Shown: positions 27,463-35,813, counted from the stretch's first letter. The stretch is DNA of 64,000 nt from Aliarcobacter butzleri (GCF_900187115.1 NZ_LT906455.1:1550001-1614000), one strand, 5' to 3'. A program made the numbers and translations. Notes: generated by a model not told the origin, from the sequence alone.

Positions 27463-27583
27463 TCATAGGTGATGGATTTTAAGTGGGGGGGAAAGAAGTA
27501 ATTCTCAAAATTCTCATAATTAAATATAAAACTTTGTAGTCAAGGAAACGAACGTACAAAGAGTTTAATCCATACACCTATGA
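27463..27583 (+). ncRNA. Candidate structured RNA, unidentified
   Basis: Bases 27463-27478 pair with 27567-27583: TCATAGGTGATGGATT with AATCCAT-A-CACCTATGA, 16 base pairs with one bulged A. Inside, CTTTGTA (27532-27538) pairs with TACAAAG (27555-27561) around a 16-base loop. A seven-G run (27485-27491) lies single-stranded near the 5' side. A long near-perfect helix is unusual in such A+T-rich intergenic DNA. The Watson-Crick stem would also form on the minus strand, so the strand is a guess. A TATACT hexamer at 27425 could be its promoter. I do not recognise a tmRNA, SRP, RNase P or known riboswitch core. Confidence 0.45.
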
Positions 27584-27682
27584 GTTAAGTTTACAAAACA
27601 AGTTATAAACTTAAGTAAAGAAATTATAAATCATAAGCATTAATATAGAATTAACTAAAAATTAATAAATTTCTACACTTAA

Positions 27683-27714
27683 ATTTATAAAGAGAGAAAG
27701 CTCTCTTTATAAAT
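27683..27714 (-). terminator. Terminator of the STN-type TonB receptor
   Basis: A perfect 14-bp stem (ATTTATAAAGAGAG with its complement) with an AAAG loop, just after the receptor's stop. Confidence 0.7.
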
Positions 27715-27721
27715 TCTTAAA

Positions 27722-30103
27722 TTAAAATTTCATATTCATAGATAACAAAAATGTTCTAGGAGTTCCTATTGCATTTCCACCAGTATCCCAACCTAAAGTT
27801 TGATAATATTCTTTATCAAATAAATTATATACATTCAATAATACATCAAGATTTTTACTATATTGATATTTTGTATTAACCCCAAGAGTGTAATATCCAC
27901 TTTGTTTTATCTTATCAAAATCATTTGATTTTATATCATTTTGAGCATAAATATTTGCTCCAACTATCCATTTATTAAACTCAGCAGGTAATCTATACGT
28001 AGTTGAAAGTTTCAATTGATGCTTTGGTAAAGTAGCATCAAAAATCTTACCTATATTATTGCTATCAGCATCTTTTGTATATTCTGTTTTTACATAAGTA
28101 TATCCAGCAATTAACTGCCAATTATCAGTAACAGCTCCACTAATTTCTGTTTCAAAACCTTTACTTTCAACTTCTCCAGAAGCTCTTTTACAAAATCCTG
28201 AAACACTTCCAGGACAAGGATTTGGTCCTTCTAAATCATTAACTGCTCTATTTTCTTGTTTAATTAAAAATGTTGCTATATTTGCATTTAATGCCCCATC
28301 AAAATACTCACCTTTTATACCAGCTTCATAATTTGTTCCAGTAATTGGTTCTAATAAATTTCCACTTTTATCTTTACTACTTTGTGGTTGGAAAATCTGT
28401 GTCCAACTTGTATAAATAGAGTGATTATCATCTATATCATAAACAATTCCAGCATAAGGAACAACTTCAGCTGTTGCTTTATATGTAGTATTTGTTCCCA
28501 AATTTTCATTTTCATACCAACTCAATCTTGAACCTAAAATAAAATTTAAAGAATCAGTTAAATTCAATCTAGTTGCTAGATATGTACTTTTTTGAGTTAG
28601 GTCGAAGTCATATTTCCATTTGTTCATATCAATATATGGTTTTGACACAGAAGAAGAGTTCCAATTATATGGATCAACTAAAGGACCATTACTTGTCCAT
28701 TCATAAGGAGCCCAACCTCCCCAGTTTCTATTTTCAAATTTTCTATAATCTGTACCAAGCATTAATTCATGATTTCTTCCAAATAAAGAGTATGGTCCAC
28801 TTAATGATACATCATAAGAATCTTGTTTATTATCAAGTTTATATCCTTGTGTACCTTGATACAAATCTCCAGAAATTCTACTTAAAGTTGAAAACAAAAT
28901 ATCTTGTTCTGGTCTTTTCCAATTTCCTGCTAGTTTTGCTTTCCAATCATTATTAAAGTTATATTCTAATTCTGAAAAAACTGTTTTATCTGTTTGTTTC
29001 CAATAATCAAAGTCATTTGATAAGTTTGTTTTTCTACTAATATCTAAAAAACTACCATCTTCATTTGTTGGTAAGTATGCATAACCACCTGTATTATCAA
29101 CTTTTCTATAATGGAATCCTAAAGTTGCCATAAGATTATCATTTATATCTGCTTCTACAACACTATAAAATTGATAATTTTTTTGTTCTGCATTATCATA
29201 AAACATATCCCTATCTTGAGCTGTTATTACAGTTCTTGCTCTTATAGTTTTATCTTCATTTAAAGCTCCACCAACATCAAAAGTTCCTCGATAATTATCA
29301 TAACTACCATAACTTATACTAGCATTCCCTTTTGTCTCTTTTGTTGGTTTTTTTCTAACTAGGTTTACTGTTGCAGATGGTGTTCCTGTACCTGTAGTTA
29401 GTCCTGTTGCTCCACGTACTACTTCAACTCTATCATAAATATCTAAAGAATCATTATTTGCATTATAAGTTCCATTTGATTCTGTGCTTGTAGGTATTCC
29501 ATCTAACATAATATTTGATATTTCAAACCCTCTAGCATTAAATCTTGCAGAATCTCCAGCATCATAACCTTTTTCTAATACTATACCTGTCATATTTTGC
29601 ATAGCATCATCGAGTGTTGTATATCCAAAATCTTCTATTTGTTGTCTAGTCATAACACTAACTGATTGTGGAGTGTCTCTTTGTGAGAGATTTAACTTTG
29701 TTGCTGTATTCATTCGTTCTGTTGTATATGAACCTGTACCTTCTGTGGTATTTAATGATTTTTCATTAACAGAAATTGGCTCTAAAACTGTACCTTGTCC
29801 TATAACAGGCAATTTTTTTATGATAATAGCACCATCTTCAAGTACAGCTTCTAATCCACTATTTTTTAGTACCTCATCTAAGGCATTTTGTGTACCTGTT
29901 ATATCTTTGATAGCATTTGAAGTTTTTCCATCAAAGATTTCACCACTTGCAATATATGGTTTATTTGCTTTTTTAGATATTTTTTCAATAGCGTCTTTTA
30001 AAGATTGTTTTTCTATTGAATAGCTTATATTATCTGCATAAATATTTGAGCAAATAAGTAAAGCAACAGCTGGGCTTAATAAACTTTTCTTAAATAAATT
30101 CAT
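27722..30103 (-). CDS. TonB-dependent siderophore receptor with STN signalling domain (FpvA/FecA type)
   Basis: Outer-membrane ferric-siderophore transporter that can also signal. The 793 residues begin with a signal peptide cut near YADN. The N-terminal secretin/TonB (STN) domain comes next (about 28-105), containing SLKDAIEKISKKANKPYI. The plug follows, with RDTPQSVSVMTRQQIEDFGY and TTTGTGTPSATVN-like glycine loop, then a 22-strand barrel ending FLLSMNMKF. STN domains pair with FecR proteins and ECF sigma factors, and both are encoded 765 bases upstream, beyond hicAB. AGGAG precedes the ATG. Ligand unknown; the YTTERMNTAT/L-S-Q-R-DTPQS plug resembles pyoverdine/ferrichrome-type receptors. 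Confidence 0.92.
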   Translation of the reverse strand: MNLFKKSLLSPAVALLICSNIYADNISYSIEKQSLKDAIEKISKKANKPYIASGEIFDGKTSNAIKDITGTQNALDEVLKNSGLEAVLEDGAIIIKKLPVIGQGTVLEPISVNEKSLNTTEGTGSYTTERMNTATKLNLSQRDTPQSVSVMTRQQIEDFGYTTLDDAMQNMTGIVLEKGYDAGDSARFNARGFEISNIMLDGIPTSTESNGTYNANNDSLDIYDRVEVVRGATGLTTGTGTPSATVNLVRKKPTKETKGNASISYGSYDNYRGTFDVGGALNEDKTIRARTVITAQDRDMFYDNAEQKNYQFYSVVEADINDNLMATLGFHYRKVDNTGGYAYLPTNEDGSFLDISRKTNLSNDFDYWKQTDKTVFSELEYNFNNDWKAKLAGNWKRPEQDILFSTLSRISGDLYQGTQGYKLDNKQDSYDVSLSGPYSLFGRNHELMLGTDYRKFENRNWGGWAPYEWTSNGPLVDPYNWNSSSVSKPYIDMNKWKYDFDLTQKSTYLATRLNLTDSLNFILGSRLSWYENENLGTNTTYKATAEVVPYAGIVYDIDDNHSIYTSWTQIFQPQSSKDKSGNLLEPITGTNYEAGIKGEYFDGALNANIATFLIKQENRAVNDLEGPNPCPGSVSGFCKRASGEVESKGFETEISGAVTDNWQLIAGYTYVKTEYTKDADSNNIGKIFDATLPKHQLKLSTTYRLPAEFNKWIVGANIYAQNDIKSNDFDKIKQSGYYTLGVNTKYQYSKNLDVLLNVYNLFDKEYYQTLGWDTGGNAIGTPRTFLLSMNMKF

Positions 30104-30129
30104 TTAGTTTTCTCCTATATATACATTCT

Positions 30130-30148
30130 AACAATTATAATAATTGTT
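30130..30148 (-). promoter_or_regulatory. Perfect 19-bp palindrome before the TonB receptor
   Basis: AACAATTAT-A-ATAATTGTT lies 27-45 bases upstream of the receptor ATG. A 9-1-9 symmetry is operator-like, but the sequence only loosely resembles Fur boxes (ATTATAATAAT core in place of ATAATNATTAT). A regulator site is likely; its identity is inferred. Confidence 0.45.
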
Positions 30149-30255
30149 TTCATATTTAGTAAGAGTAAAAAATTTTCAAAAAACGGACACTAATTTTTAT
30201 AAATTTTGAAATTTGTAAAAATTTTAGATAAATTTAATAATATGCAACTAAAATA

Positions 30256-30264
30256 TGGTATCAT
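30256..30264 (+). promoter_or_regulatory. Extended -10 immediately before hicA
   Basis: TGGTATCAT (TGn plus TATCAT) ends six bases before the hicA ATG, and no ribosome binding site is visible. Transcription would then begin at or next to the start codon, giving a leaderless mRNA. Confidence 0.4.
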
Positions 30265-30270
30265 TTTATT

Positions 30271-30495
30271 ATGAGTAAAAAAGATAAACTATTAATAAAA
30301 TTTTTGGAAATTCCTCCAAGGAAAGATTTAACTTTTAAAGAACTAAGTACTTTACTTATATCTTTAGGTTTTGAGAAAATCGAAGGAGCTGGTTCTGCTG
30401 TAAAGTTTTACAATAAAGAAAAAGATTTATTAATAAATCTTCATAAACCACATCCAAGTGATATTTTAAAAGTTTATCTAATAAAACAAATTTAA
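30271..30495 (+). CDS. hicA: HicA-type mRNA interferase toxin
   Basis: 74-residue toxin of a type II HicAB module, expected to cleave mRNA at stalled or translated sites until bound by HicB. The dsRBD-like pattern is visible: LTFKELSTLLISLGFEKIEG, GSAVKFY in place of GSHHIF, and INLHKPHPSDILK. The GS[A/R]V..F form with a later HxPHP motif is one of the known variants; the catalytic histidine may be one of those in LHKPHP. Probably leaderless, because it has no ribosome binding site and an extended -10 close to ATG. hicB follows after 23 bases. Confidence 0.85.
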   Translation: MSKKDKLLIKFLEIPPRKDLTFKELSTLLISLGFEKIEGAGSAVKFYNKEKDLLINLHKPHPSDILKVYLIKQI

Positions 30496-30518
30496 AATAA
30501 ATTAAAGGAGATTATCTA

Positions 30519-30863
30519 ATGTCAAATATCATCGAATATAACGGATATATAGGTACTATAGAGTATTCTCAAGAGGATAAATGTTTTTTTGGAAAAATTG
30601 ATATGATAAATGATTTAATAACATTTGAAGCCCAAAATGCTACAGAACTGGAAGAAAATTTTAAAAATGCAGTTGATGAATATGTACAAACATGTAAACA
30701 ACTAAATAGAGAACCACAAAAAGCATTTAAAGGTGTTTTTAATGTACGAACAGGAAGTGAACTTCATAGACTCGCTGTATTAAATGCTACTAAAATTGGG
30801 GTTTCTTTGAATACTTATATCAAAAGTTTAATAGAAAAAGATAATAAACTATCTTTAAATTAG
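30519..30863 (+). CDS. hicB: HicB-type antitoxin
   Basis: 114-residue partner of HicA. The N-terminal partial RNase H-like fold has YNGYIGTIEYSQEDKCFFGKI and TFEAQNATELEENFKNAVDEY. The C-terminal ribbon-helix-helix segment contains SGELHRLAVLNATKIGVSLN-like residues (GSELHRLAVLNATKIGVSLN), expected to bind operator DNA and repress hicAB. A strong AAAGGAG ribosome binding site precedes ATG, unlike hicA, so antitoxin translation should exceed toxin translation. The pair lies on the strand opposite the flanking fec-type genes, ending at a shared 17-bp hairpin. Confidence 0.88.
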   Translation: MSNIIEYNGYIGTIEYSQEDKCFFGKIDMINDLITFEAQNATELEENFKNAVDEYVQTCKQLNREPQKAFKGVFNVRTGSELHRLAVLNATKIGVSLNTYIKSLIEKDNKLSLN

Positions 30864-30877
30864 TTTATTATCTTTTT
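30835..30877. terminator. Bidirectional terminator of hicB and fecR
   Basis: A perfect 17-bp stem (AAAAAGATAATAAACTA with its complement) and a nine-base loop contain the stop codons of both convergent genes. This is the longest terminator stem in the window. Confidence 0.8.
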
Positions 30878-31842
30878 GAAACTCTTAACTCTTTTTCATT
30901 TTTTTCTATTTTTATTGGATATATTTTTGAGATAGTTTTTATAAATATATCAAGTTGAGTTGATGAAAATTCACCAGTTATAGAGTAGTTTTCTAACTCT
31001 TTTGATAAAAATAAAACTGAAATATCACTATATTTTGAAAACTCTTCCAAAGCCTCTTTTAGAGTTGTTTTATCAAATAAGATTTTATTTTCTCTCCAAA
31101 GAGCTATCTTTTCTGGTTCAATAATTTTTATTTGACTTATAGCACCTATTTCATTTGAGTAAGTCAAACTTTGAGCTTTTGTCAAAATAGCTTGATTTTT
31201 TTTATCAAAAAAATATTTAGAGTAGTAAGTTTTTACTACACCATTTTCTACATTTATTGTAGTCGTATCTTCTTTATGTATAACTTCAAACTTTGTTCCA
31301 ACCACTTCTATATTTATATCTTTACTTTTTATGATAAATGGTTTATTTTCATCTTTTGCTACTTCAAACATAGCTCGTCCATTTATTAGATTTACTTCTC
31401 TTTTTCCATTAAAATACTCTATATTTAGATTTGTTTTTGCATCTACAAAGATAATCGAACCATCAGGAAGTTCTCTACTTAAGCTACTTTTATCTGTCAT
31501 CAAATTTTGTGAAAACTGAACTTTAAAGTTATATTCATAAACTTTAAAAGCAAAAAAACAGAATATTAGTAAAATCGCAGCTGCACTTGAAAAATGTTTT
31601 ATTCTACTTGAAAGCTTTTTTTTGCTTATTTTATTGTGTATTTCTTGTGTTAGAATTTGGCTATTTTCTTTTGATAAAGATTTTGACATTTGATGTACAA
31701 ATTTTATTCTATTATATGCTTTTTTATTATTATCATCTTTTAACCAAAGATTTAAGTTCTCTTTTTGTTCATTATTTAAGCCCTCTTTTTCAAGTATTAG
31801 CCAATATGTTGCTTCTTCTTTGATTTTAGTTTCAATATTCAC
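30868..31842 (-). CDS. FecR-type anti-sigma factor
   Basis: Inner-membrane regulator that holds its ECF sigma factor until the STN domain of the TonB receptor signals. The 324 residues show an N-terminal cytoplasmic segment (EEATYWLILEKEGLNNEQKE, with W...L typical of DUF4880) and one membrane helix (about 83-103). A periplasmic FecR domain follows, with GRAMFEVAKDENKPFIIKS and VGTKFEV, and then DUF4974 (ISVLFLSKELENYSITGEFS). Start is GTG, abutting the sigma-factor TAA, with AGAGGATTTTAA as ribosome binding site inside the sigma gene. Partner receptor lies beyond hicAB. Confidence 0.9.
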   Translation of the reverse strand: MNIETKIKEEATYWLILEKEGLNNEQKENLNLWLKDDNNKKAYNRIKFVHQMSKSLSKENSQILTQEIHNKISKKKLSSRIKHFSSAAAILLIFCFFAFKVYEYNFKVQFSQNLMTDKSSLSRELPDGSIIFVDAKTNLNIEYFNGKREVNLINGRAMFEVAKDENKPFIIKSKDINIEVVGTKFEVIHKEDTTTINVENGVVKTYYSKYFFDKKNQAILTKAQSLTYSNEIGAISQIKIIEPEKIALWRENKILFDKTTLKEALEEFSKYSDISVLFLSKELENYSITGEFSSTQLDIFIKTISKIYPIKIEKNEKELRVSKR

Positions 31843-32316
31843 TTAAAATCCTCTCTTTGCTAATTCTTCTTCTACTTTTAAAGATGCTCTTTTTATAAGT
31901 TTTTCCACTGCATTTGAAGTTATATCAAGCATATTTCCTATCTCTTTTCTACTATATCCTTCAATAGTATGTAAAATATAAGCTTCTTTTGCTCTTTGTG
32001 GTAGTTCTTCTATAATCTGCATAAAAATCTTTTCTTGGTCTTCTTGAAATATTATCTCTTCTGGTTGTTCACACGCTGGTCCAAAATGTAAGTTTTCTTC
32101 AAATAGTGTAGTTTGTATTTTTTGATTTTCTAAAGCCTCTTTAACAACTATATTTTTTGCTATTTTATATAAATATGCTCTTTGGTTTTCAATTTCATAT
32201 TTGTCTTTTGATTCAAGAACTCTAATGTATGCTTCTTGAATAATATCTTTGGCTTTTTCTTTATCTCCAACTAACTTTTGAGCATAATACAAAAGTTCAT
32301 CATAATATCTCAACAT
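31843..32316 (-). CDS. FecI-type ECF RNA polymerase sigma factor
   Basis: 157-residue extracytoplasmic-function sigma factor. Region 2 is at about residues 4-65 (AQKLVGDKEKAKDIIQEAYI and RAYLYKIAKNIV), and region 4 at 100-150 (LPQRAKEAYILHTIEGYSRK, then NAVEKLIKRA), with a spacer in place of regions 1.1 and 3. It should transcribe the STN-TonB receptor gene once FecR releases it. TAGGTAAATAG precedes ATG. The next gene, fecR, starts at its stop codon, and this TAA-GTG joint couples their translation. Confidence 0.9.
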   Translation of the reverse strand: MLRYYDELLYYAQKLVGDKEKAKDIIQEAYIRVLESKDKYEIENQRAYLYKIAKNIVVKEALENQKIQTTLFEENLHFGPACEQPEEIIFQEDQEKIFMQIIEELPQRAKEAYILHTIEGYSRKEIGNMLDITSNAVEKLIKRASLKVEEELAKRGF

Positions 32317-32452
32317 CTATTTACCTATTTTTTTTGATAGAGGTTATCATAAATTATCTTAAAAAAGTTATTATAAAAGTTATGTCATGACAAATTAACT
32401 TTGTTATTTCCAAAATTATTTTATAATTAAAAAAATAATATTAGGAAATAAG

Positions 32453-33514
32453 ATGTCTTATAGAACTTTAGAAGAAGAGATAAAAGTATTAGAACTAGGT
32501 CTTCCTCCACAAGAAGGTGATGGATTTATCGGTGGAAGATTAGACCCAAAGGAAGCTAGTTTAGTTTTAGTTCCTGTTCCTTGGGAAGCTACTGTTTCAT
32601 TTGGACAAGGAACTGCAAATGCTCCTGATGCAATCAGAACTTCAAGCCATCAATTAGATGTAGAAAACTATCACTATATCAAACCATATACTGCTGGTAT
32701 TGCTATGCTTGAGACTGATAAAAGTTTACATAAACTTAGCAACAAAGCAAGAAAAAAAGCTTTAAAAGTTATTGAAGCTCTTGAAGATGGAAATACAAAT
32801 GAAAAAGCATTAAAATATGTAAATGAAGCTTCAGCTACTCTAAACTCATCAGTTTATGAAAAATCTCTTGAACAAATAAAAAAAGGGAAATTTGTAGCAG
32901 TTGTTGGAGGTGATCACTCTTGTCCTCTTGGACTTATCAAAGCTTTAAGTGATACTCAAAAAGAGTCTTTTGGGATTTTACATGTTGATGCTCACCACGA
33001 TTTAAGAGAAGCTTATGAAGGTTTTACTTACTCTCACGCTTCAATTTTTTATAACGTTATGAAAGAATGTGAAAAAGTTTCAAATCTAGTTCAAGTTGGT
33101 ATTCGTGATTATAGTAAAGAAGAAGCAACTAGAATGATTAATTATGGTTCAAAAGGTGCCTGTTTATATGATACTTTAATGCAATCAGAACTTGCTAGTG
33201 GAAAATCGCTTGAAGAGGTTTTTGCACCATATATAAATCAACTTCCACAAAATGTTTATTTATCAATAGATATTGATGGATTAGAGCCATTAAACTGTCC
33301 AAATACAGGAACTCCAGTTCCAGGAGGATTAAGATATGGAGAGCTTGAGCATCTAATATTTATGGTTGTAAAAGCTGGTAAAAATATCATAGGATTTGAC
33401 CTTTGTGAAGTTGGCGATAGTGCTGATGGTTGGGATGCAAATGTTGGCTCAAGAGTTTTATACCAATTATGTGGTGCATTACTTGCAAGTCAAGGGAAAA
33501 TAGAATACAAATAA
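32453..33514 (+). CDS. Arginase/agmatinase superfamily ureohydrolase
   Basis: Metal-dependent hydrolase of guanidino compounds, 353 residues. The three binuclear Mn motifs are intact: GGDHS, DAHHDLR and SIDIDGLEP (all near residues 160-280). Arginase, agmatinase and formimidoylglutamase share them. The N-terminal VLVPVPWEATVSFGQGTANAPD, with its GTANAPDAIR signature, and the late GFDLCEVGDS favour an agmatinase-like member, but specificity cannot be read off. AGGAAATAAG precedes ATG. Monocistronic, convergent with leuA. Confidence 0.83.
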   Translation: MSYRTLEEEIKVLELGLPPQEGDGFIGGRLDPKEASLVLVPVPWEATVSFGQGTANAPDAIRTSSHQLDVENYHYIKPYTAGIAMLETDKSLHKLSNKARKKALKVIEALEDGNTNEKALKYVNEASATLNSSVYEKSLEQIKKGKFVAVVGGDHSCPLGLIKALSDTQKESFGILHVDAHHDLREAYEGFTYSHASIFYNVMKECEKVSNLVQVGIRDYSKEEATRMINYGSKGACLYDTLMQSELASGKSLEEVFAPYINQLPQNVYLSIDIDGLEPLNCPNTGTPVPGGLRYGELEHLIFMVVKAGKNIIGFDLCEVGDSADGWDANVGSRVLYQLCGALLASQGKIEYK

Positions 33515-33538
33515 AAGTAAGTTTTAAAACTTACTTTT
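33513..33538. terminator. Bidirectional terminator
   Basis: A 26-base perfect palindrome (AAAAGTAAGTTTT and its complement) lies between the convergent arginase-family gene and leuA and includes part of both stop codons. Confidence 0.7.
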
Positions 33539-34838
33539 AACTATTTAACTTTTTATATAGTTCGATTATTTCTTCTTTTTCTAACTCTCTTTTTAATCTA
33601 TCAGATTCTTCTTTTATAACTAAACCAAATTTTATAGCTTCATTTTTACTCATATTTACGCCTAAGAATTCACTTATTATAAAACTTGCTCCACCTTTTC
33701 CTGATTGAGAGTTTACACGTATTACTTTTTCATATCCTCTTTTTATATCTTTTGGGTCAATTGGTAAATATGGCACATTCCAACTTTGGCTATTTGTTTG
33801 TCTATAAAAATCTATTCCTTTTTTGATAGCATCTTGATGTCCACCACTAAAAGCAGTAAATATCATATCACCAACAAATGGATGTCTTGGATGCACAAAA
33901 AGTTGTGTTTTTTCTTCATACATAGCTTTTACCTCATCAATTATTGATAAATCAAGTTTTGGGTCAATTCCTTGCGAATAGATATTAAAAGCAAAATTTA
34001 TTATGTCTAAGTTCCCTGCTCTTTCACCATTTCCAAACAATGTTCCCTCAACCTTATCTGCCCCTGCAAGTACAGCTAACTCTGCACTTGATACAGAAGT
34101 TCCCCTGTCATTGTGTGGATGAACACTAATAATCAAAGCTTCACGATTGTGTAAATTTTTACACATCCACTCTATTCTATCTGCATAAATATTTGCTGTA
34201 CAAGCCTCAAGAGTATTTGGTAAGTTTATTATCATCTTATTTTGTTTTGTTGGTTTTACCACATTTATAACTTCATTACAAATCTTTACAGCAAACTCTA
34301 AATCTGTTTGAGAAAAACTCTCTGGTGAATATTGATAAGTTACTTTTCCTTTAAAATCTTTTGTAAGTTCAACTAAATATTGCATAGCTTCAATAGCCAT
34401 TTGTATTATCTCATCATCGCTTTTTTGAAAAACAACTCTTCTTTGAAACTCATTCGTTGGATTGTATAAATGAAAGATTCCATTTTTTACATCTTTCATA
34501 GCTTCTACACTTTTTTTAATCCACTCTTTTTTTGCAGGAATTAAAATCTGAATAGCCACATCATCTGGCACTAAATCCTCTTCGATTAATTTTCTAGTAA
34601 AGTTAAAATCTGTATCACTAGCACTTGGATAACTAACCTCTATTTGTTTAAAGCCCATTTTTACTAAAGCTTTAAAATACTCCAATTTTTGCTCAACAGT
34701 TAAAGGATTTATCAAAGCTTGATTTCCATCTCTTAAATCTACACTACAATAAATTGGTGCGTGTGTTATAGTTTTATCTGCCCACTCTCTTTTAAAATTT
34801 TTGACAATTGGATATTGTTGATATTTTTTGAAACTCAT
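33537..34838 (-). CDS. leuA: 2-isopropylmalate synthase, type 2, without the allosteric domain
   Basis: First committed enzyme of leucine synthesis, condensing acetyl-CoA and 2-oxoisovalerate. The 433 residues match the type 2 branch (Mycobacterium tuberculosis/yeast-like): APIYCSVDLRDGNQALINPL, the metal motif HPHNDRG, GNGERAGN, and the linker SQSGKGGASFI. Type 2 enzymes normally run to about 550-640 residues with a C-terminal leucine-binding domain. This one stops after the linker region (IIELYKKLNS), and no remnant of the domain lies downstream. Leucine inhibition is therefore probably lost, so control may fall to the leader peptide upstream. GGAG precedes the ATG. Confidence 0.9.
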   Translation of the reverse strand: MSFKKYQQYPIVKNFKREWADKTITHAPIYCSVDLRDGNQALINPLTVEQKLEYFKALVKMGFKQIEVSYPSASDTDFNFTRKLIEEDLVPDDVAIQILIPAKKEWIKKSVEAMKDVKNGIFHLYNPTNEFQRRVVFQKSDDEIIQMAIEAMQYLVELTKDFKGKVTYQYSPESFSQTDLEFAVKICNEVINVVKPTKQNKMIINLPNTLEACTANIYADRIEWMCKNLHNREALIISVHPHNDRGTSVSSAELAVLAGADKVEGTLFGNGERAGNLDIINFAFNIYSQGIDPKLDLSIIDEVKAMYEEKTQLFVHPRHPFVGDMIFTAFSGGHQDAIKKGIDFYRQTNSQSWNVPYLPIDPKDIKRGYEKVIRVNSQSGKGGASFIISEFLGVNMSKNEAIKFGLVIKEESDRLKRELEKEEIIELYKKLNS

Positions 34839-34892
34839 GGTTTACTCCGTTATGATTTTTATTTTTTGATTTGTTTTTTTATGTTTTAAGTA

Positions 34893-34955
34893 TTAGAAAG
34901 TTTTGAGGCAGAGGAGAGAAAAAGAGATAATTTGTTTTATAATATTTACATCCAT
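34893..34955 (-). CDS. Candidate leucine leader peptide of leuA
   Basis: 20-codon frame with a strong AAGGAG ribosome binding site, 54 bases before leuA. It reads MDVNIIKQ, then IISFSLLCLKTF and stop. Three leucines sit within four residues, all coded by CTC, a rare codon in this A+T-rich genome. This is the hallmark of a regulatory leader that slows ribosomes when charged tRNA-Leu is scarce. No clear terminator hairpin or U-run lies between it and leuA, so control may be translational. CTCC in the leader could pair with the GGAG of leuA. Confidence 0.6.
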   Translation of the reverse strand: MDVNIIKQIISFSLLCLKTF

Positions 34956-35018
34956 GATAAACTCCTTTTTAAATTTTGCAAATTATAACTTTTACAAAAA
35001 ATAAAATCTTGTACAAAA

Positions 35019-35804
35019 TTAACATTTTGAAAAAATATTTTTTTGATACTCTTTTGGTGTAATTTGAAAGATTCTTTTAAAACTTCTATTTAAGTGGCTT
35101 TGGTCAAAAAAACCACTATTTTGTGCTATTTGAGAAATAGAAATATTTGAAGTCAATAACTCTTTTGCTAGATGAACTTTTTTATTTAAAATATATGAGT
35201 GAATTGGAAGTCCAAACTCTTTTTTAAATACTCGTATTAGATGAACAACTGTTAAATCAAACTTCAAAGCTAACTCATCTAAAATAAACTCTTCAAGATA
35301 ACTTTCATCTAAATATTTTTTTATATTCATTGCTAAAATTGATTCTTCTTTATAGTTTTGTTCTGTTTGTTCAAAAGAGAAAAATGCCAGACAAAATAGA
35401 TAAATATTTTCTTCTTTTTCTATCAAAGAAACTTTAATATCAAGTAAACAATCACATAACTTTATAAAACTTTTATAGATGTTTTTATTTTTGATTAACT
35501 CAAAAGCTGATGAGAAATTAAAATCTAAATTCTTTAAATAATCTTTTTTCAAGTATAAAACATATCCATCTTTTGACTTTTCATTTGTTGTTGCACTATG
35601 AGGAATTTGACTATTTATGATAGCAATTTCATTTGGGTTTAGTCCAATAAAAGTATCATTAAAAATAAGAGTTAATGAACCTTTTTTTATTGCAGTGATT
35701 GTAAGTTCTTCATGTAAATGCATCTTTACACAATCTTCGATATCTTCTACATATCGTAACTCGATAAAGTCTAGTTTTGGGTTTTTAAAGATATCTGATT
35801 TCAT
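35019..35804 (-). CDS. AraC family transcriptional regulator
   Basis: 261-residue activator or repressor. The N-terminal cupin-type ligand domain has HLHEELTITAIKKGSLTLIF and ISQIPHS-like residues, followed by a two-HTH DNA-binding domain from about residue 165 (ELALKFDLTVVHLIRVFKKE, then SQIAQNSGFFDQSHLNRSFK, FQITPKEYQKN). The second HTH is the family's most conserved part. It sits nine bases after mazF on the same strand with no clear ribosome binding site, so it may be co-transcribed with mazEF. It lies upstream of the leuA leader. Ligand unknown. Confidence 0.87.
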   Translation of the reverse strand: MKSDIFKNPKLDFIELRYVEDIEDCVKMHLHEELTITAIKKGSLTLIFNDTFIGLNPNEIAIINSQIPHSATTNEKSKDGYVLYLKKDYLKNLDFNFSSAFELIKNKNIYKSFIKLCDCLLDIKVSLIEKEENIYLFCLAFFSFEQTEQNYKEESILAMNIKKYLDESYLEEFILDELALKFDLTVVHLIRVFKKEFGLPIHSYILNKKVHLAKELLTSNISISQIAQNSGFFDQSHLNRSFKRIFQITPKEYQKNIFSKC

Positions 35805-35813
35805 CTATTTGGT

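Noticed and set aside
27485-27491. G7 run as a phase-variable contingency tract
   Set aside because: It is not inside a reading frame or in a visible promoter, so no switching effect can be assigned; it is kept only as part of the RNA candidate.
32317-32452. Fur box upstream of the ECF sigma gene
   Set aside because: TTATCATAAATTATC-like sequence is present but the match is weak and asymmetric, so it is not listed.
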